Assembly (NCBI RefSeq): GCF_024323335.1
Contig: NC_066583.1
Coordinates: forward strand, 412,932,031 to 412,996,030
DNA length: 64,000 nt
DNA from: Lathyrus oleraceus
Taxonomy: Eukaryota; Streptophyta; Magnoliopsida; Fabales; Fabaceae
Direction: 5' to 3'
Shown: piece by piece, positions 13,601-25,394 of the stretch
How the letters are laid out: every line of letters begins with the position of its first letter
Numbering within the stretch: the first letter of the stretch is position 1
The notes under the pieces: model-generated
Told to the model about the DNA's origin: nothing
Databases searched by the model: none
What the model saw: the letters and a program-made list of their open reading frames with translations, nothing else
Made by a program: the position numbers and the translations under genes

Positions 13601-14237
13601 GGAATATGAATAAATGCCTTACCCTTTTGGAGATCGTACTATCCTTGGGAGAGCACTGAAGACGTTCCATATATCCTTTCAATCATTGTGAATGTTCACT
13701 TTGCTTAAAAACAGTTTATAAAAACTTTATTTGTTTAAAACAATGATATTTATCAATTAAAACATGCAAACATTTGTTAAACAGAAACACATAAGAGTGC
13801 AAAGAATTGGATAAAGGCTCAAATTTATTTGATAGAATGGTAGTCTGCAAATGGCAAGACTCCATGGATCTTTACAAATTTGAAATTGGTGATATATATT
13901 GGAAAAAGGGCTACATTGAACATAATGACCATTTCTCCACCAACTCTGAATCCAATGTATTTGAAGCTTCAGTTGACGATGATTGAGCGAGAATCTTTGA
14001 CAGACGACAGTTGTAGAACAAAGTCTGGTCAGGATGCACTTACTTGCCAAATCCCAAATTTTTGCCTATATTTCCCCAGGGTGAGGTACTCAATATAGCG
14101 GGATATATATATTCATTTTTTTGTGTCTCTAACTTTTTCCTGGACCGCCCTTTCGGGTTTTCAATCCACCGAGACGCTCATTTTTGCCTAAGTCGCCCTT
14201 TCGGGTTTTCTACTTAGCGAGCTATTTTGTTTTTATT
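10642..14237 (-). repeat. O1 3' untranslated region with degenerate short repeats
   Basis: About 3.6 kb lies between the integrase stop codon and the polypurine tract, with no credible protein. It is full of imperfect short repeats: ACCGGTTACTGGGT-like units at about 11150-11960, then CTGGGGAA and CTGGGGAT units at about 12540-13330. The first 120 bp match the O3 3' UTR at 43706-43813 and 55848-55870. Ogre elements are known to have long, repeat-rich, fast-evolving 3' UTRs. No tidy head-to-tail array is visible here, unlike in O2. Confidence 0.7.
14148..14205 (-). repeat. Two hairpin repeats just after the integrase stop codon
   Basis: CCCTTTCGGG occurs at 14148-14157 and 14196-14205, 48 bp apart, each inside a longer repeat ending TTTTC and a CACCG or TAGCG box. 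In the element sense the core reads CCCGAAAGGG: a 3-bp stem extended by flanking bases and capped by GAAA, a GNRA-type loop. The same motif follows the integrase stop of O2. Confidence 0.7.
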
Positions 14238-15464
14238 TTAGGCGAAGTATTTCTTGACTGCATTTGAATTGACAAGACGAGTAAAATCCTCCCCATCCAT
14301 AGTTGTAAGTATCAAAGCACCGCATGAAAAGGCTCTCTTAACAACATATGGACCTTCATAGTTTTGAGTCCACTTGCCCCTGGAATCGGGCGCGAAAGAC
14401 AACTTTCTCGAGCACGAGGTCACCATATCGGAACACACGAGGCTTGACCTTCTTATCAAAGGCTTTCATCATCCTTTGCTGATATAACTGACCATGGCAC
14501 ATGGTAATCAATCTCTTCTCTTCAATCAAATTTAGTTGGTCATAACGACTCTGAACCCATTCAACCTCAGTAAACTTGGCTTCCATCAAGACTCTCATTG
14601 ATGGGATCTCAACCTCCACGGGGAGCACAACCTCCATGCCATACACAAGGGAGAAAGGGGTTGCCCCTGTTGAAGTGCAGACAGATGTACGATAGCCTTG
14701 CAAAGCAAATGGCAACATCTCATGCCAATCTTTGTACGTAACAACCATCTTCTGGATAATCTTCCTGATGTTCTTGTTAGCAGCTTCAACAACCCCATTC
14801 ATCTTGGGTCTATAGGGAGAAGAATCATGATGTGCAATCTTGAACTCGCTACATCGCTCTTTCATCATTTTGTTGTTCAAGTTAGATCCATTATCAGTAA
14901 TGATCATGTCTGGAACTTCGTAACGGCATATTAGTTGATTCTTGATAAACTTCACAACCACTTGCCTGGTCACATTCGCATACGATGCCGCTTCAACCCA
15001 CTTGGTGAAGTAATCAATTGCTACGAGAATAAAACGGTGACTGTTAGATACCATCGGCTCTATCATGCCAATCATGTCAATTCCCACATGGAGAAAGGCC
15101 ATGGTGAGAAAATAACATTCAGCAGTGTCGGGGGAATATGAATCTTATCCGCATAAATCTAACACTTGTGGCATTTCTTAACGTATTCGCAGCAGTCAGA
15201 CTCCATTGTCAGCCAATCGTAGCCTGCTCTCAACATCTTCTTTGCCATGGCATGTCCATTGAAATGAGTTCCAAATGAACCCTAATGGACCTCAATCATC
15301 AATAGGTCTGCTTCATGTCTATCCATGCATTTGAGAAAAACCATGTCACGGTTCCTTTTATAAAGAACATCACCATTGAGGTAGAAACTGCCAGATAATC
15401 TCCTCAAAGTCTTCTTATCTTTAACAGATTCCAAGGCGAGTAAATTTGACTTTGGAGAAAGCAC
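14238..15464 (-). pseudogene. Decayed integrase of O1
   Basis: Integrase inserts the cDNA into the host genome. The minus-strand reading shows a His/Cys zinc-binding region (THFNGH near 15265, then C and KCHKC down to about 15162), the core with D in GIDMIG, D in ITDNGSN and E in NGVVEAANKN, and a C-terminal GPY/F-type segment (KWTQNYEGPYVV) before the stop at 14238. The D, D, E triad is present. It is broken by TAG at 15282-15284 (normally a residue before GSFGTH), TAG at 15159-15161 inside the zinc region, a frame change near 15100 ahead of GIDMIG, and another near 14400 before the GPY/F segment. It could not make a full integrase. Confidence 0.85.
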
Positions 15465-16010
15465 TTGATATCATAATACCATGGATTATCATCTTTCACT
15501 TTTTCAACTGCAAATACACGAGTTGGTCTATCCAAGCGCATCATAGTGAAGTTGGGGACTTCATTCCAGAATTTCACCACAATCATCAAAGTAAGCGTAG
15601 CAAGAGCATCTGCCATCCGATTCTCATCTCGAGGAATATGATGGAAGTCAACCTTGGTGAAGAAAGTTGAAATCCTCCTTGCATAATCTCTATATGGGAT
15701 GAGGCCAGGATGATTCGTCTCCTATTCACCCTTAATCTGATTAACAACAAGGGCCGAATCACCATAAACATCAAGATGTTTGATCCTAAGATCAATACAC
15801 TCTTCCAAACCCATAATACAGGCCTCATACTCCACCATATTATTCATGCATTTGAAAGTTAGCCTTGCTGTAAAAGGAAAATGTGTGCCTTGAGGAGTAC
15901 TATTCACTGCCCTAATACCATACCCCATTGGGAACCAGGCTCTGGCCCTTCATCGAGCGTTGGCTCATCACCATCTTTCATTTTCAAATACAGAATCTCC
16001 TCATCAGGAA
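15465..16010 (-). pseudogene. Second (archaeal-type) RNase H domain of O1, decayed
   Basis: Between RNase H and integrase lies a second RNase H-like domain, a mark of the Tat/Ogre lineage. The minus strand shows YEACIMGLEE and VYGDSALVVNQIKGE, then MADALATL and KFWNEVP. The segment that should carry the first catalytic Asp (the FDGA-type motif after QWG, near 15930) is missing: sequence passes from QWG straight to the YGI motif, which looks like a small deletion. A TAG at 15722-15724 stands where Trp is expected after KGE, and there are frame changes near 15600. Catalysis is unlikely. Confidence 0.75.
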
Positions 16011-16053
16011 AGTCGTACTGAACAGATTGATAATCCTTAATTGGTTGATGTGC

Positions 16054-16420
16054 CTAGTGGTCAGCCAAGATGCTACCTTTAATAGCCTTCTGAGCTCGAT
16101 ATTCAATGTCGTACTCAGATAACAACATTTGCCAACGGGCGGTCCTCCCAGTTAAAACAGGCTTCTCAAAGATATACTTGATTGGATCCATTTTGGATAT
16201 CAACCAAGTCATATGATTCAACATATACTGGCGTAAACGCTTAGCGGCCCAAGCTAAAGCACAACATGTTTTCTCAAGCATTGAGTACCGAGACTCACAA
16301 TCAGTGAACTTCTTACTCAAGTAGTATATAACATACTCTTTCTTTCCTTATTCATCTTGTTGACCTAGTACACAACCCATAAATCCTCAAGAACAGTCAA
16401 GTACATAATCAAAGGTCTCC
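16054..16420 (-). pseudogene. RNase H domain of O1, decayed
   Basis: The reading continues from the RT connection (EGRPLIMYLTVLE) into a Ty3/gypsy RNase H: FTDCESRYSMLEKTCCALAW, SKMDPIKYIFEKP, then the end of the domain at IKGSILADH. RNase H removes the RNA strand after first-strand synthesis. The frame changes near 16320-16370 around the GCVLG-type motif, and the reading stops at 16054 just before the linker to the second RNase H. Confidence 0.8.
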
Positions 16421-17657
16421 CTTCAACAGGCGGAGACAGAATCAGAGGCTCAAACAGATACTCTTTAATACTGTCAAAGGCCGTCTTGCAATCCTCGGTC
16501 CAATAATGACGCTGATCTTTCTGGAGGAGCTTGAATATCGGCGCACATGTGGCAGTCATGTGGGATATAAATCTAGAAATGTAATTCAAGCGGCCAAGAA
16601 AACCTCGGACTTGCTTCTCAATTTTGGGCGCAGGCATCTCTTGTATTGCTTTAACCTTGGCAGGATCAACTTCAATACCTCTTTCACTGACAATAAAGCC
16701 CAATAACTTGCCGGAACAGACTCCAAATGTACACTTGTTCGGATTCACACGGGGTTTGTACTTCCTCAAACGCTAAAAAAGCTTCAACAAGTGCTTTACA
16801 TGTTTACCTTTCGTTCTCGACTTCGCAATCATATCATCAACATACACCTCGATCTCCTTGTGCATCATATCATGAAACAAGGTAGTCATAGCTCGTTGAT
16901 ACGTGGCTCCGGCGTTCTTCAAACCCAAGGGCATCACTCGATAACAGAATGTTCCCCAAGGTGTGATGAATGTTGTCTTCTCCATATCCTCGGTGCCATT
17001 TTAATCTGGTTATAACCGGAAAATCCGTCCATGAATGAGAAGACATTGAATTTAGCTGTATTGTCTACCAACATATCAATATGTGGTAGAGGGAAATCAT
17101 CTTTCGGACTAGCTTTATTCAAGTCTCTATAGTCCACACACATTCGGACTTTTCCATCTTTCTTAGGCACAGGCACAATATTGGCTACCCATTGAGGATA
17201 TGTAGAAGTCACCAGAAACCCCGCATCAATTTTCTTCTGAACTTCTTCTTTAATCTTCACTGCCATATCAGGATGGGTTCTTCTGAGCTTCTGCTTCACA
17301 GCCACACACTCAGGCTTCAAAGGCAGGAAATGTTGCACAATATCAGTATCCAGACCAGACATGTCTTCATACGACCAGGCAAAGACGTCAACATATTCTT
17401 GTAGCAACTCAATCAACCCCTTCTTAACGGACTCTTCAAGGAGTGCCGCAATCTTCACTTCTCGAACCCAATCTTCAGACCCCAAGTTGACTGTTTCCAG
17501 ATTCTCAAGATGTGGCTGAATGATCTTTTCCACGTGCTCAAGCAAATGGGTAATCTCATTAGGAATCTCTTCAACATCATCTTCTTCTGCCTCAAATACA
17601 GGGAACTCAAAGTTGGGAAATAGTGTTGGATCATTATGTTCAATGGGTTTGATAAAC
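16421..17657 (-). pseudogene. Reverse transcriptase of O1, frameshifted
   Basis: This exon starts at 17657 right after the intron acceptor, with an acidic linker, then FAWSYEDMSGLD, PVPKKDGKVRMCVDYRDLN, FSFMDGFSGYNQI, the catalytic YVDD box (about 16825) and the thumb/connection NPNKCTFGV and GFLGRLNYISRFI. The order fits a Ty3/gypsy RT of the Tat lineage. The polymerase Asp residues look intact (D in FMDGFSG and DD in YVDD). One base is missing near 16990 just after KMAP, and a TAG at 16773-16775 follows KLF. The domain is recognisable end to end but cannot be made as one chain without read-through and frame correction. Confidence 0.9.
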
Positions 17658-17926
17658 CTGCATAATGATTTTGGATATAAAAGAGATTTCAGAATTCAAA
17701 CAAGGCAAATCATTATGCAGATGAAAAGATTGATTTTATTCTTTTTTTAGGGTTTTATGGTGATCACCGATTTCATGTGAAAAGCAAAAAGGGAAAATAA
17801 TTTTGGAAAAACAAACATTTAACATGTAATTATTGAATGAATATCATTGTATTAATGTGCCAACAATGTCATCACTTCTCCTTTTGGCATGGGAGAAGGG
17901 TTTTTAAACAAAAGTGAACACATTAC
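17658..17926 (-). other. Retroelement intron between protease and RT of O1 (269 bp)
   Basis: The minus strand gives a donor GTAATG at 17926 and, after a T-rich stretch, an acceptor ATTATGCAG ending at 17658. Both sides are readable: upstream the conserved end of the protease segment (NWVAVDVPTVVH), downstream the acidic start of the RT segment. Removing the intron keeps the frame, with the cut after the second base of a codon. Ogre elements are known to carry an intron at this place. The intron contains in-frame stops, so unspliced RNA would end translation after protease. Confidence 0.8.
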
Positions 17927-18825
17927 ATGGACTTATGGACAACTGTTGGAACATCAACAGCGACCCAATTATGCCCAGATTTTCCTCTACATCATCTTCC
18001 ACTATGGCAGCAGCCTCTTGGTCTTCAATAGTGTGGATGAAACCACCACTCTAGAACAGCCCATGCTCGTTGAAAATGCCTAAAGAATACCCTATGCCAG
18101 CACAGGATTTATTATCTTCCAGCTTAATCATTTGTCCTAAACCAATAGTCGCACCATGCTCAATGGCCAACTTCGCATCATTGTAGGAAGCAAATGAAGA
18201 AGGTCCTTTCCTTGAAAGCTCAACAATAGATAAGGCTTGGAACGGAGTCCCAACCTCATCCTCAGCGTCTATGTAGGAAAAGGAAGACAAATGGCTTACC
18301 AAGAGAGCCTTCTCTCCCCCTATCACCACCAACTTCTTATTCTTGACAAATTTTAACTTTTGGTGTAGGGTGGATGTCACGGCGCCTGCCTCGTGAATCC
18401 ATGGTTTGCCAAGCAAACAGCTATATGATGGGTGAATATCCATGACCTGGAAAGTGATCTAGAAATCACTAGGTCCAATCTTTATTGGGAGCTCAACTTC
18501 GCCAATCACAGTTTTCCTCGATCCATCAAAAGCTTTGACTACCACTCCACTCTGCCTCATGGGAGGCCCCTGATAAGAAAGTTTCTCCAGAGTGGATTTT
18601 GGCAACATATTTAGCGATGATCCTGTTTCTACCAACACATTATACAAGGCATCATCCTTGCAGTTCATAGAAATGTGCAGAGCCAAATTGTGGTTTTTTC
18701 CCTCCTCGGGAAGATCAGCATCACAAAAGCTCAAGTTGTTACAAGTAACTATGTTTGCAACAATGCTATCAAACTGTTTAATGGTGACATCGTAATCCAC
18801 GTATGCCACATCCAACACCCTCTAC
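17927..18825 (-). pseudogene. Aspartic protease region of O1, decayed
   Basis: This is the retropepsin region C-terminal to gag: NHNLALHISMNC, the active-site motif, AFDGSRKTVIGEVELPIKIGP, then HPSYSCLLGKPWIHEAGAVT. The active site reads VLVETGSSLN: the catalytic Asp of D-T/S-G is replaced by Glu, codon GAA at 18627-18629. O2 has the normal DTG. Two TAG stops, at 18459-18461 (before ITFQVMD) and near 18051 (after NEHGLF), both stand where related elements have a Gln codon, and a frame change follows near 17985. It is probably inactive. Confidence 0.85.
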
Positions 18826-21198
18826 AAAGCTTCGCGGTGTGGCTCAAAATTATCAGCAAAGATAGGACAAATATCTTTGATGGAGTTTGAAGCAGCTGAT
18901 CAACAACGTTATACTCGCTCCTCTTGATGAGCCTTAGAATCTCATCACATTCCTCTTTTAATACGCCATGCTGGCCAACAGGGACAGGAGCTTTAGCAAC
19001 AACATTAGGGTCAACGCCCTTCACAGCAAGTGCCGGATTCGGAAAAGAAGAAATCCCCATAGGACTGGAAGAATTATCAACAGCATTAGCTCTTCTAACG
19101 TCATCCTGGGTTTTCGGCGGCGCCGAGAAAACACGACCACTGCGGGTCACACCACTGACATTAGATATACTTACAACAGAGGTGGAGGGCAACGACACCT
19201 CCTTCCCATCTTCTTACGCAACTGCGTTATATCTGTAGGGAACAAATTTGTCAGAAGAGTACGAGACAGGGCCCGCTGGCTTGATTATAAGAGATGGAGA
19301 AACCTTCTTCTTGTTGCCATCATATTTGACAACAACAGGCTCTGGTATTTTGAAAATAGGGGATATAACATTCACTTCATCCTCATCACGATTCTGAAGT
19401 ATCTCGATCACACCCTGATCCAGCATCTCTTGGATGTCCTTCCTGACTTGGCGGCATCCTTTCTCATTGACAGTGCACACTCGGCATCTGTCATGGTCAT
19501 GCTTATAATGACTGTATCCATATAACAGCATATGCATCTCGACCAACGATTTCCTGATATGACTGACATACAGGACTTTATATTTTCCAGGGCAACCCTG
19601 GACCATGTTCACAGCAGCTTTCCCATGCTCGGGCAATGGGTTCTTCTTTACATTCGATCCTACGTCCTCGAAAAAAAAGATCCCACTTTTAACAAGGTCT
19701 CGCACCTTGGTCTTTAGGGGATAGCAGTTCTCCACATCATATCCGGGAGCACCAGAATGATATACACAATGTAGCTCTGGCTTGTACCACCACTGAGGGT
19801 TGGTCGGTACAACAGGTGGGTCACATGAAGTGATCAGCTTTCAATCTATCAACGAAAGATAGAGCTCAACATAGGTAATTGGAATTGGATCAAAAGTGAC
19901 CCTCTTCCTATCGTAGTTGGTGCTGGTGTTATTGTTGTTTCGAGGCTGGTAGGCCGGCTGTCGTGGACGATGCTGCTGTTGATAATGTTGTTGTTGTTGT
20001 TGATAATGTTGAGCTTCCCTTAAGGCATGTGCTATATGAGCCACCTAGTGCTGGTTACTGATAGGGCGAACAGTCTTCCTCTTAATAGAGGGTCTTCGTT
20101 TAATATGGGAAGACACAACATGTGCTCTCCCTCCTTCTTCTTTGCAAACCCCCCATAACGCTTTGCAGAAGAGCCTTCATCTCTGGTTTGACGTCCTTTT
20201 CGGACTCCTTCTTCTAGACTCATCCCCATGTTCACCATTTCGGTGAAGTCCTAGGGAGCACTAACAATCATCCTCTCGTAGTAGAAAGAGCTTAAAGTCT
20301 TTAAAAATATCTTCGTCATTTATTTCTCTTTGAGTGGGGGCTCAATCTGTGCGGCCAATTCACGCCACCTCTGGGCGTACTCCTTGAACGTTTCCTTCTC
20401 CTTCTGGGACATAGCCCTCAGTTGTTCCCTATCGGGAGCCATATCAACATTGTACTTGTACTGCTTGACGAAAGCTTCGCCAAGGTCGTTGAAGGAGCGA
20501 ATGTTCGCACTATCCAGACCCATATACCATCTGAGTGCAGCACCGGACAAGCTGTCCTGGAAATAGTGGATGAGGAGTTGATCATTCTCAGTTTGCATTG
20601 ACATCTTGTGTGCATACATCACAAGATGACTGAGAGGGCAAGTGTTTCCCTTATATTTTTCAAAGTCATGCACTTTGAACTTGATAGAGATCTTGACGTT
20701 GGGCACAGGGCACAACTCAGCAGCAGATTTATCGAAGAGGTCTTTCCCTCTTAGAGTCTCCAGTTCCTTGCGCAGCTCAAGGAATTGGTCGTTCATAGCT
20801 TCCATTTTCTCATAAACATCTGGGCCCTCAGACGGCTCAGAATGATAAATGGTGTCTTCGACTCTCGGTAACGTGTGCACAACGGGAGGTGGCACAGTAA
20901 GGACCAGGCTAGATGTCGGCAGAGAAGCAAAGGTTGGAGCGAGACCTTCAAGCACAAAGTTCGCGGGCATTCCCCAGGGAAACCCGGCTGGCATGGCAGG
21001 AGCGAAATGAGTTGTGGCGGCAGGAACAGTAGAGGAAGCTACCTTTGAGATGACTGTCCTCGCGGGAGGAGTTACAAGTGTTGGAGAAGACTGGCTCTGA
21101 GCATCCATAACTGACTCCATCATGGCAGTCATCCTACCTACTTCCTCATTCAATTCATGGTAGATTCACTCTGGTGTTATACCGGTGCGTCAGCTTGT
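18826..21198 (-). pseudogene. gag of O1, decayed
   Basis: Gag forms the virus-like particle. In order on the minus strand: a KLTHRYNTR-like start near 21190, a Pro/Ala-rich variable region, a coiled stretch (MEAMNDQFLELRKELETL), the retrotransposon gag domain (YFQDSLSGAALRWYM, KQYKYNVDMAPDREQL, FKEYAQRWRELA; about 20350-20620), a Gln-rich stretch (about 19950-20020), a Cys/His cluster (CVYHSGAPGY and ENC, near 19740-19780), and the linker to protease. Several stops and frame changes (near 21165, 20320, 20040, 19840, 19214 and 18850) break it. Confidence 0.85.
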
Positions 21199-21482
21199 CT
21201 TCAAAATAAATGAAGAACACACAGTTAGACCATTGGTCAAGAAACCCTGAACAAAACCTGCTTATGCATATGATGCATGCAATGTTTATGCATATGATTT
21301 TATTTTTGATCAAAGGAACTTTATAGATATCTATTTACAAATATTTGGAAATATTAATCTTTTAGGCATATATGGAGTATTCATGTCAATAATATTTGGA
21401 AAAAAATTTACACCAAAGAAGTACAGTCTTGGTAACCCAAATAAAATACAAGAGAGAAGGAAAATGAACATCCTATGGAACC
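21199..21482 (-). other. Spacer between ORF1 and gag of O1
   Basis: It holds no gene. In minus sense it follows the ORF1 stop and ends in a T-rich run and TTTTGAAG at 21199, just before the conserved start of gag. That could be a splice acceptor, but I found no clear matching donor. Confidence 0.4.
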
Positions 21483-22930
21483 CTAGAAACAATCGTCCAA
21501 AGCTCTCGAGACTGGAAGATAAGCTACACGAAGCCTCTTCACCTCTCTCTCATAGGCTACCTCCATATTTTCCTTCTCCTTGGCGAGTAGATCATACTTC
21601 CTCTTCCAAAACCTGGATGACTGAGGAAGAAGAGAAGTAACCACATCATCAGGCTCGTCGATAACCTGATGCTCCAGAAATTCTATCAAAGCATCCTTAT
21701 CTCTGAGTTGCTGAAGTAGCACCTCTCGCTCACCGGCCCAAGCACGCGAACGGTCTTCATCTCTCAACTCCTCTACTCCTTGGTAAGGGAAGGTTGAAGG
21801 CCCAAACATAACCATAGGTGTAGGTCTCGGATAGTCATAGGGCATGCGGTACTGAGAAGCTCTCCTCCTCACCCAAGAGGTGTAGGGTTCCAAAGCAATA
21901 CAATTCTTCGGACCAAGCTCCTTCCTTCCCTTCCTATGAATCTTGCGCCAAGCGCGGACCATCCTGCCCTTCATGTTTTGGGGATCTTTACCCTCTTGAA
22001 AGAATACACCTTCTAACAAAATGTTATTAGGTTTATCCTTTAAGGGGAACCCAAGCTGACGGCATGCCAAAACAGGGTTGTAGTTAATCCCACCACATGT
22101 ACCAAGAAGAGGCACATTAGAGAATTCGCCACAAGAGTCAATAATCTGCACACTGTCATACACGCGACTGTACCAAAAGATATCATCATTAGTGAGAGAC
22201 ATGGGTCTCGTAGACCACTATAGACATCCTTTGTTCTCCTTGAAGGCGAGCGTCTGAGGCAAGTGCGAAATAAACCACTTGCACAACAGAGGCAAACAAC
22301 ACACAATGGTACCACCACCCTTTGCATTCCTCATATGCAAAGAGAAATAAGTGTCACCCAACAGAGTAGGAACGGGATTAAGAGTAGAGAAAATCCTAAT
22401 AGCGTTCACATCCACAAAATTGTTGATGTTGGGGAATAACACTAGCCCATAGATGAGAAGTACAAATACGGCTTTAAAGGCGTCCTCACTCATGGCCTTC
22501 CCAAACAAAGTAGCTTGGGCGATGAGAAAATCAGATGGGAGACCTTGAATTCCACCTTTGGTAGTCATATGAGCACCAATATCAGATACATCTATGTGCA
22601 ACAGATCAGCAATCTCTTGGGAAGAAGGAACTCTCTCCAAGCCACTGAACGGGAACTAATCTAAGATAGGTATACCCCCAAGATAGGCATACTCCTCAAG
22701 TGTAGGAAAAAGCTGAAAATCCGGAAAAGTGAAGCAACGGTACAAGGGATCATAGAACTGCACCAACACACTCATCAGACCTTCATCCACCTGACTAGAA
22801 AGAATAGACAGAAGCTTCCCATGGCGAGCTTTGAACTCTAAGGGATCTAATACATAGGATGTCAAACTCCTTAACTCTTTCAAGTTGGGTTCTCTGAAAC
22901 TGTACTTCTTGGTGTTCCTTCATGTCTGAA
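21483..22930 (-). pseudogene. Ogre ORF1 of O1 (extra ORF upstream of gag)
   Basis: One frame runs from about 22930 to the stop at 21483, broken only by in-frame stops at 22656-22658 and 22218-22220. It starts with KKYSFREPNLKELRSL, continues through FYDPLYRCFTFPDFQLFPTLEEYAYLGG and CRQLGFPLKDKP, then a basic segment (MVRAWRKIHRKGRKE), and ends in a probable coiled coil with many charged residues. It fits the long ORF1 typical of Ogre elements (plant-mobile-domain-like family, DUF7745 type from memory). Its function is unknown. A start codon is not obvious; a second N-terminal copy lies at 25395-25640. Confidence 0.8.
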
Positions 22931-23834
22931 AATTTGCAAATAGACCTCTTAAGTTCCTTGAAAATTTTCTCATTGTTTGATGATATGGATGCAAATGGAT
23001 GCATGAATGCATGGATGCAACAAACACACTCAAGGATCAAGCAAGTCACACCACACAAAGGTCACGGGATGGATCAAGTCATCTTTAATATCAATCATCC
23101 ATTTTGGTGGATTGTGGTTTACACTTTATCAACACCCAAGTTCCATTGATATTAAGGATATACGAGAACGGATCAACCGTGAATCAAGGGTTTGTTGCAA
23201 GTCACGAGCATGGAGTCTTGGTTAAGAACCACCAAAAGGGAGTGTACTTTGGTTAAACCTGACAATCATGTTCTAAAAGAGGTTCTCATAGTCATCATCT
23301 CATCTTTCGAATATTATCGGATAAACGACTACTCGTATTCCAAAAATATTCTCAAGAGAGACTCTTATGAGTGTAGTATCGCGTAACAATCGTATCAAAT
23401 CTTACACTTGAACGATCTTCACACTACGTCCTAAAATAGGCCAAGATGGGCTAGGTAATCTAAGGTCCTTGGCTTCTAAGGTATATATTGGAAAGAGTAA
23501 TGCCTAACCACGACTACTTGTGTGACATTATTGATCCCAACAAGACCTCTACCAAGTGAATGGGCTTGCAAGTCAACTTGCTAAGGAATAACTCCACACA
23601 AGTCAACAAGACTATGCCATTCTCCTATCATAAGTGCACTCGAGTTCGGGTATAGAACTCATCTCACAGGAGACCACCAAGCACACAAGCAATTGATATA
23701 TATATCAAGAAAATCATTCATTACAAACAATACAGTCATCCCAAATTTGCACAAAAATATGTCACAAATAAATATAAACATACAATACAACAAAGGCAAA
23801 AAGCAGGCTAAATCCACTAGGGAGATTAGAGTCT
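22931..23834 (-). other. 5' untranslated leader of O1
   Basis: No gene is seen between the primer site and ORF1. One block near 23090 (ATCAATCATCCATTTTG) is shared with the second ORF1 fragment at about 25803, which supports an element leader rather than host DNA. Confidence 0.6.
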
Positions 23835-23852
23835 CCCCAGTGAAGTCGCCAC
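23835..23852 (-). other. Primer binding site of O1 (tRNA-Arg type)
   Basis: The minus strand reads TGGCGACTTCACTGGGGA. From memory this is complementary, with about one mismatch, to the 3' end of a plant tRNA-Arg including CCA. It lies 6 bp inside the LTR edge at 23859. A tRNA-Arg primer is known for Ogre. Confidence 0.8.
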
Positions 23853-23858
23853 TTTTCT

Positions 23859-25153
23859 GTAAATCATACAATTCGAGTCGCCACCACACTTCTATTTATC
23901 CAAAGGAAAGGTTAGAAAGCGAACAAAAATCAAGTAAGAAGTTTTATCAAATAAAAAACTAATAAAAATTTCAGAGATCTGGGTAAGGGGGTTGGTTATG
24001 TAATGGGAAGGTTTTAAGCACCCAAAACATCCTTAGTACTCTAAGGGAGCCCTTTTTGCAAAGTTGTATGGTAGGTCGGTATTTGTGAGAATATTTGTGC
24101 AAACAAGATTAGGGAGATGAGAAAAGAATATACAAATTATTTAAAATTTTGTTGTTTGAATGGATAAACCCATTGCCTACGTACCATCACAAAGGTAGGA
24201 TCAAAACCTCGTAGTTCGGGGTAAAAATCTCAAAATAAGTTGGTGAATTGATTTGTCAAAAGCCTTAAGGTCTTTTGTTATCAAAGGGAGAAAACTCAAC
24301 CTAAACCAACAATCCACCATGTGAGGAGAGCTTCAACATACTAGTGAGGGATCCATCCTATAATAAGTATGGAAGACTTATAGTCCAATCACTAAGGATA
24401 AGGTGAGGTTTACATCAACCACTATGATAACTCAAACCTATGGCTAATGTTTATGAAAAGGTTTTAACAAAGGTGGTCATTGGAACCACAAAAATCACTT
24501 GAAGTGAGTTGTATTTACAAATTAGAAGTATTCACAAAATGAAGTCAAAGTTGAATTAAGATTCAATTCAAAATAAGTATTAATGAAAAGAGTTTGGAAA
24601 ATCAAAGGCATATGGCCTTGTATGGCATATGGCAGAGATCATGACTAGTAAGCCAAGCTCCTACAACTTGCCATGCCAAAAGAAAAGAAGAATGACCTTG
24701 TATGGATTTTAGGCTTTTTGCTTGACCAAGAAGCAACCAATCTTGGGCACAAAACAATTCACTTGATCTTTGATCAAGTTGAATTTGATTTTGATCAAAG
24801 AAGGTTAAGCCTCTTATATGTCAAAGCTAACCACAAATCATTAACTCATTGGTCAAAAGAAAAAGTAGAGGATGGGAGATGAAGACGAAATGTACAAAAT
24901 GAAAACTCAAATGACATAACCAAATCACAATGATCAAATGTGAATGGAATCAACATCAATCAATGGTTAACAGAAGTGAAATGAAGATTAGAATTCAAGA
25001 AAGGTAAAATATATTTTTGGTATTTTTTGGAATTAAAATAATACATAAAATAAAATGAAGGTAAAGGAGCCAAGATGTTATGATCCTTGAGGCAAATGCA
25101 ATGAGCAATGACATGATGCCATGAGGGATCTTAGGGTCAAAATTAGTGTCTTA
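23859..25153 (-). repeat. 5' LTR (LTR-A) of O1, internally deleted
   Basis: It starts TGTAAATC next to the primer site and runs to GTGTCTTAC at about 25153. It is very similar to the O1 3' LTR, but three parts are missing: about 50 bp near its start (compare 27825-27890), the part matching about 6770-7440, and about 2.66 kb matching roughly 7866-10531, joined at about 25060. That last deletion removed the hairpin, the palindrome and the TATA box, so the LTR cannot act as a normal promoter. The 69-codon ORF at 24673 is the same LTR shadow as at 7485. Confidence 0.8.
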
Positions 25154-25394
25154 CGTTGTCAAACACAAAAATATAATTAATGAATTCTTTTCTCATCCCC
25201 CCATTCCATTTGTTTGCAACCCCCTTACCTGTAATCTCTGGCATTTTATTAGTTTTGATTTGAAAACTTCTTATTTTTGGGTTTTGTTCGTACTTTTCCC
25301 TTTTCCCTTGAAAACAATAAAAGCGTGGCCGCGACTCTTGTTTATTTGATGTCTAACTTATCCATAGATTGATGATCATGAATTTACCGCTACA
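25154..25394 (+). repeat. Inverted fragment of LTR-C (terminal 240 bp)
   Basis: It matches 41520-41854 in the same orientation with an internal deletion, and ends with the same LTR-C terminus (AATTTACCGCTACA at 25394). It abuts O1 on the left and an ORF1 scrap on the right. Confidence 0.65.

Noticed and set aside
23835..23852. tRNA-like sequence as a tRNA gene
   Set aside because: Only 18 bases match the 3' end complement of tRNA-Arg. It is a primer binding site next to an LTR.
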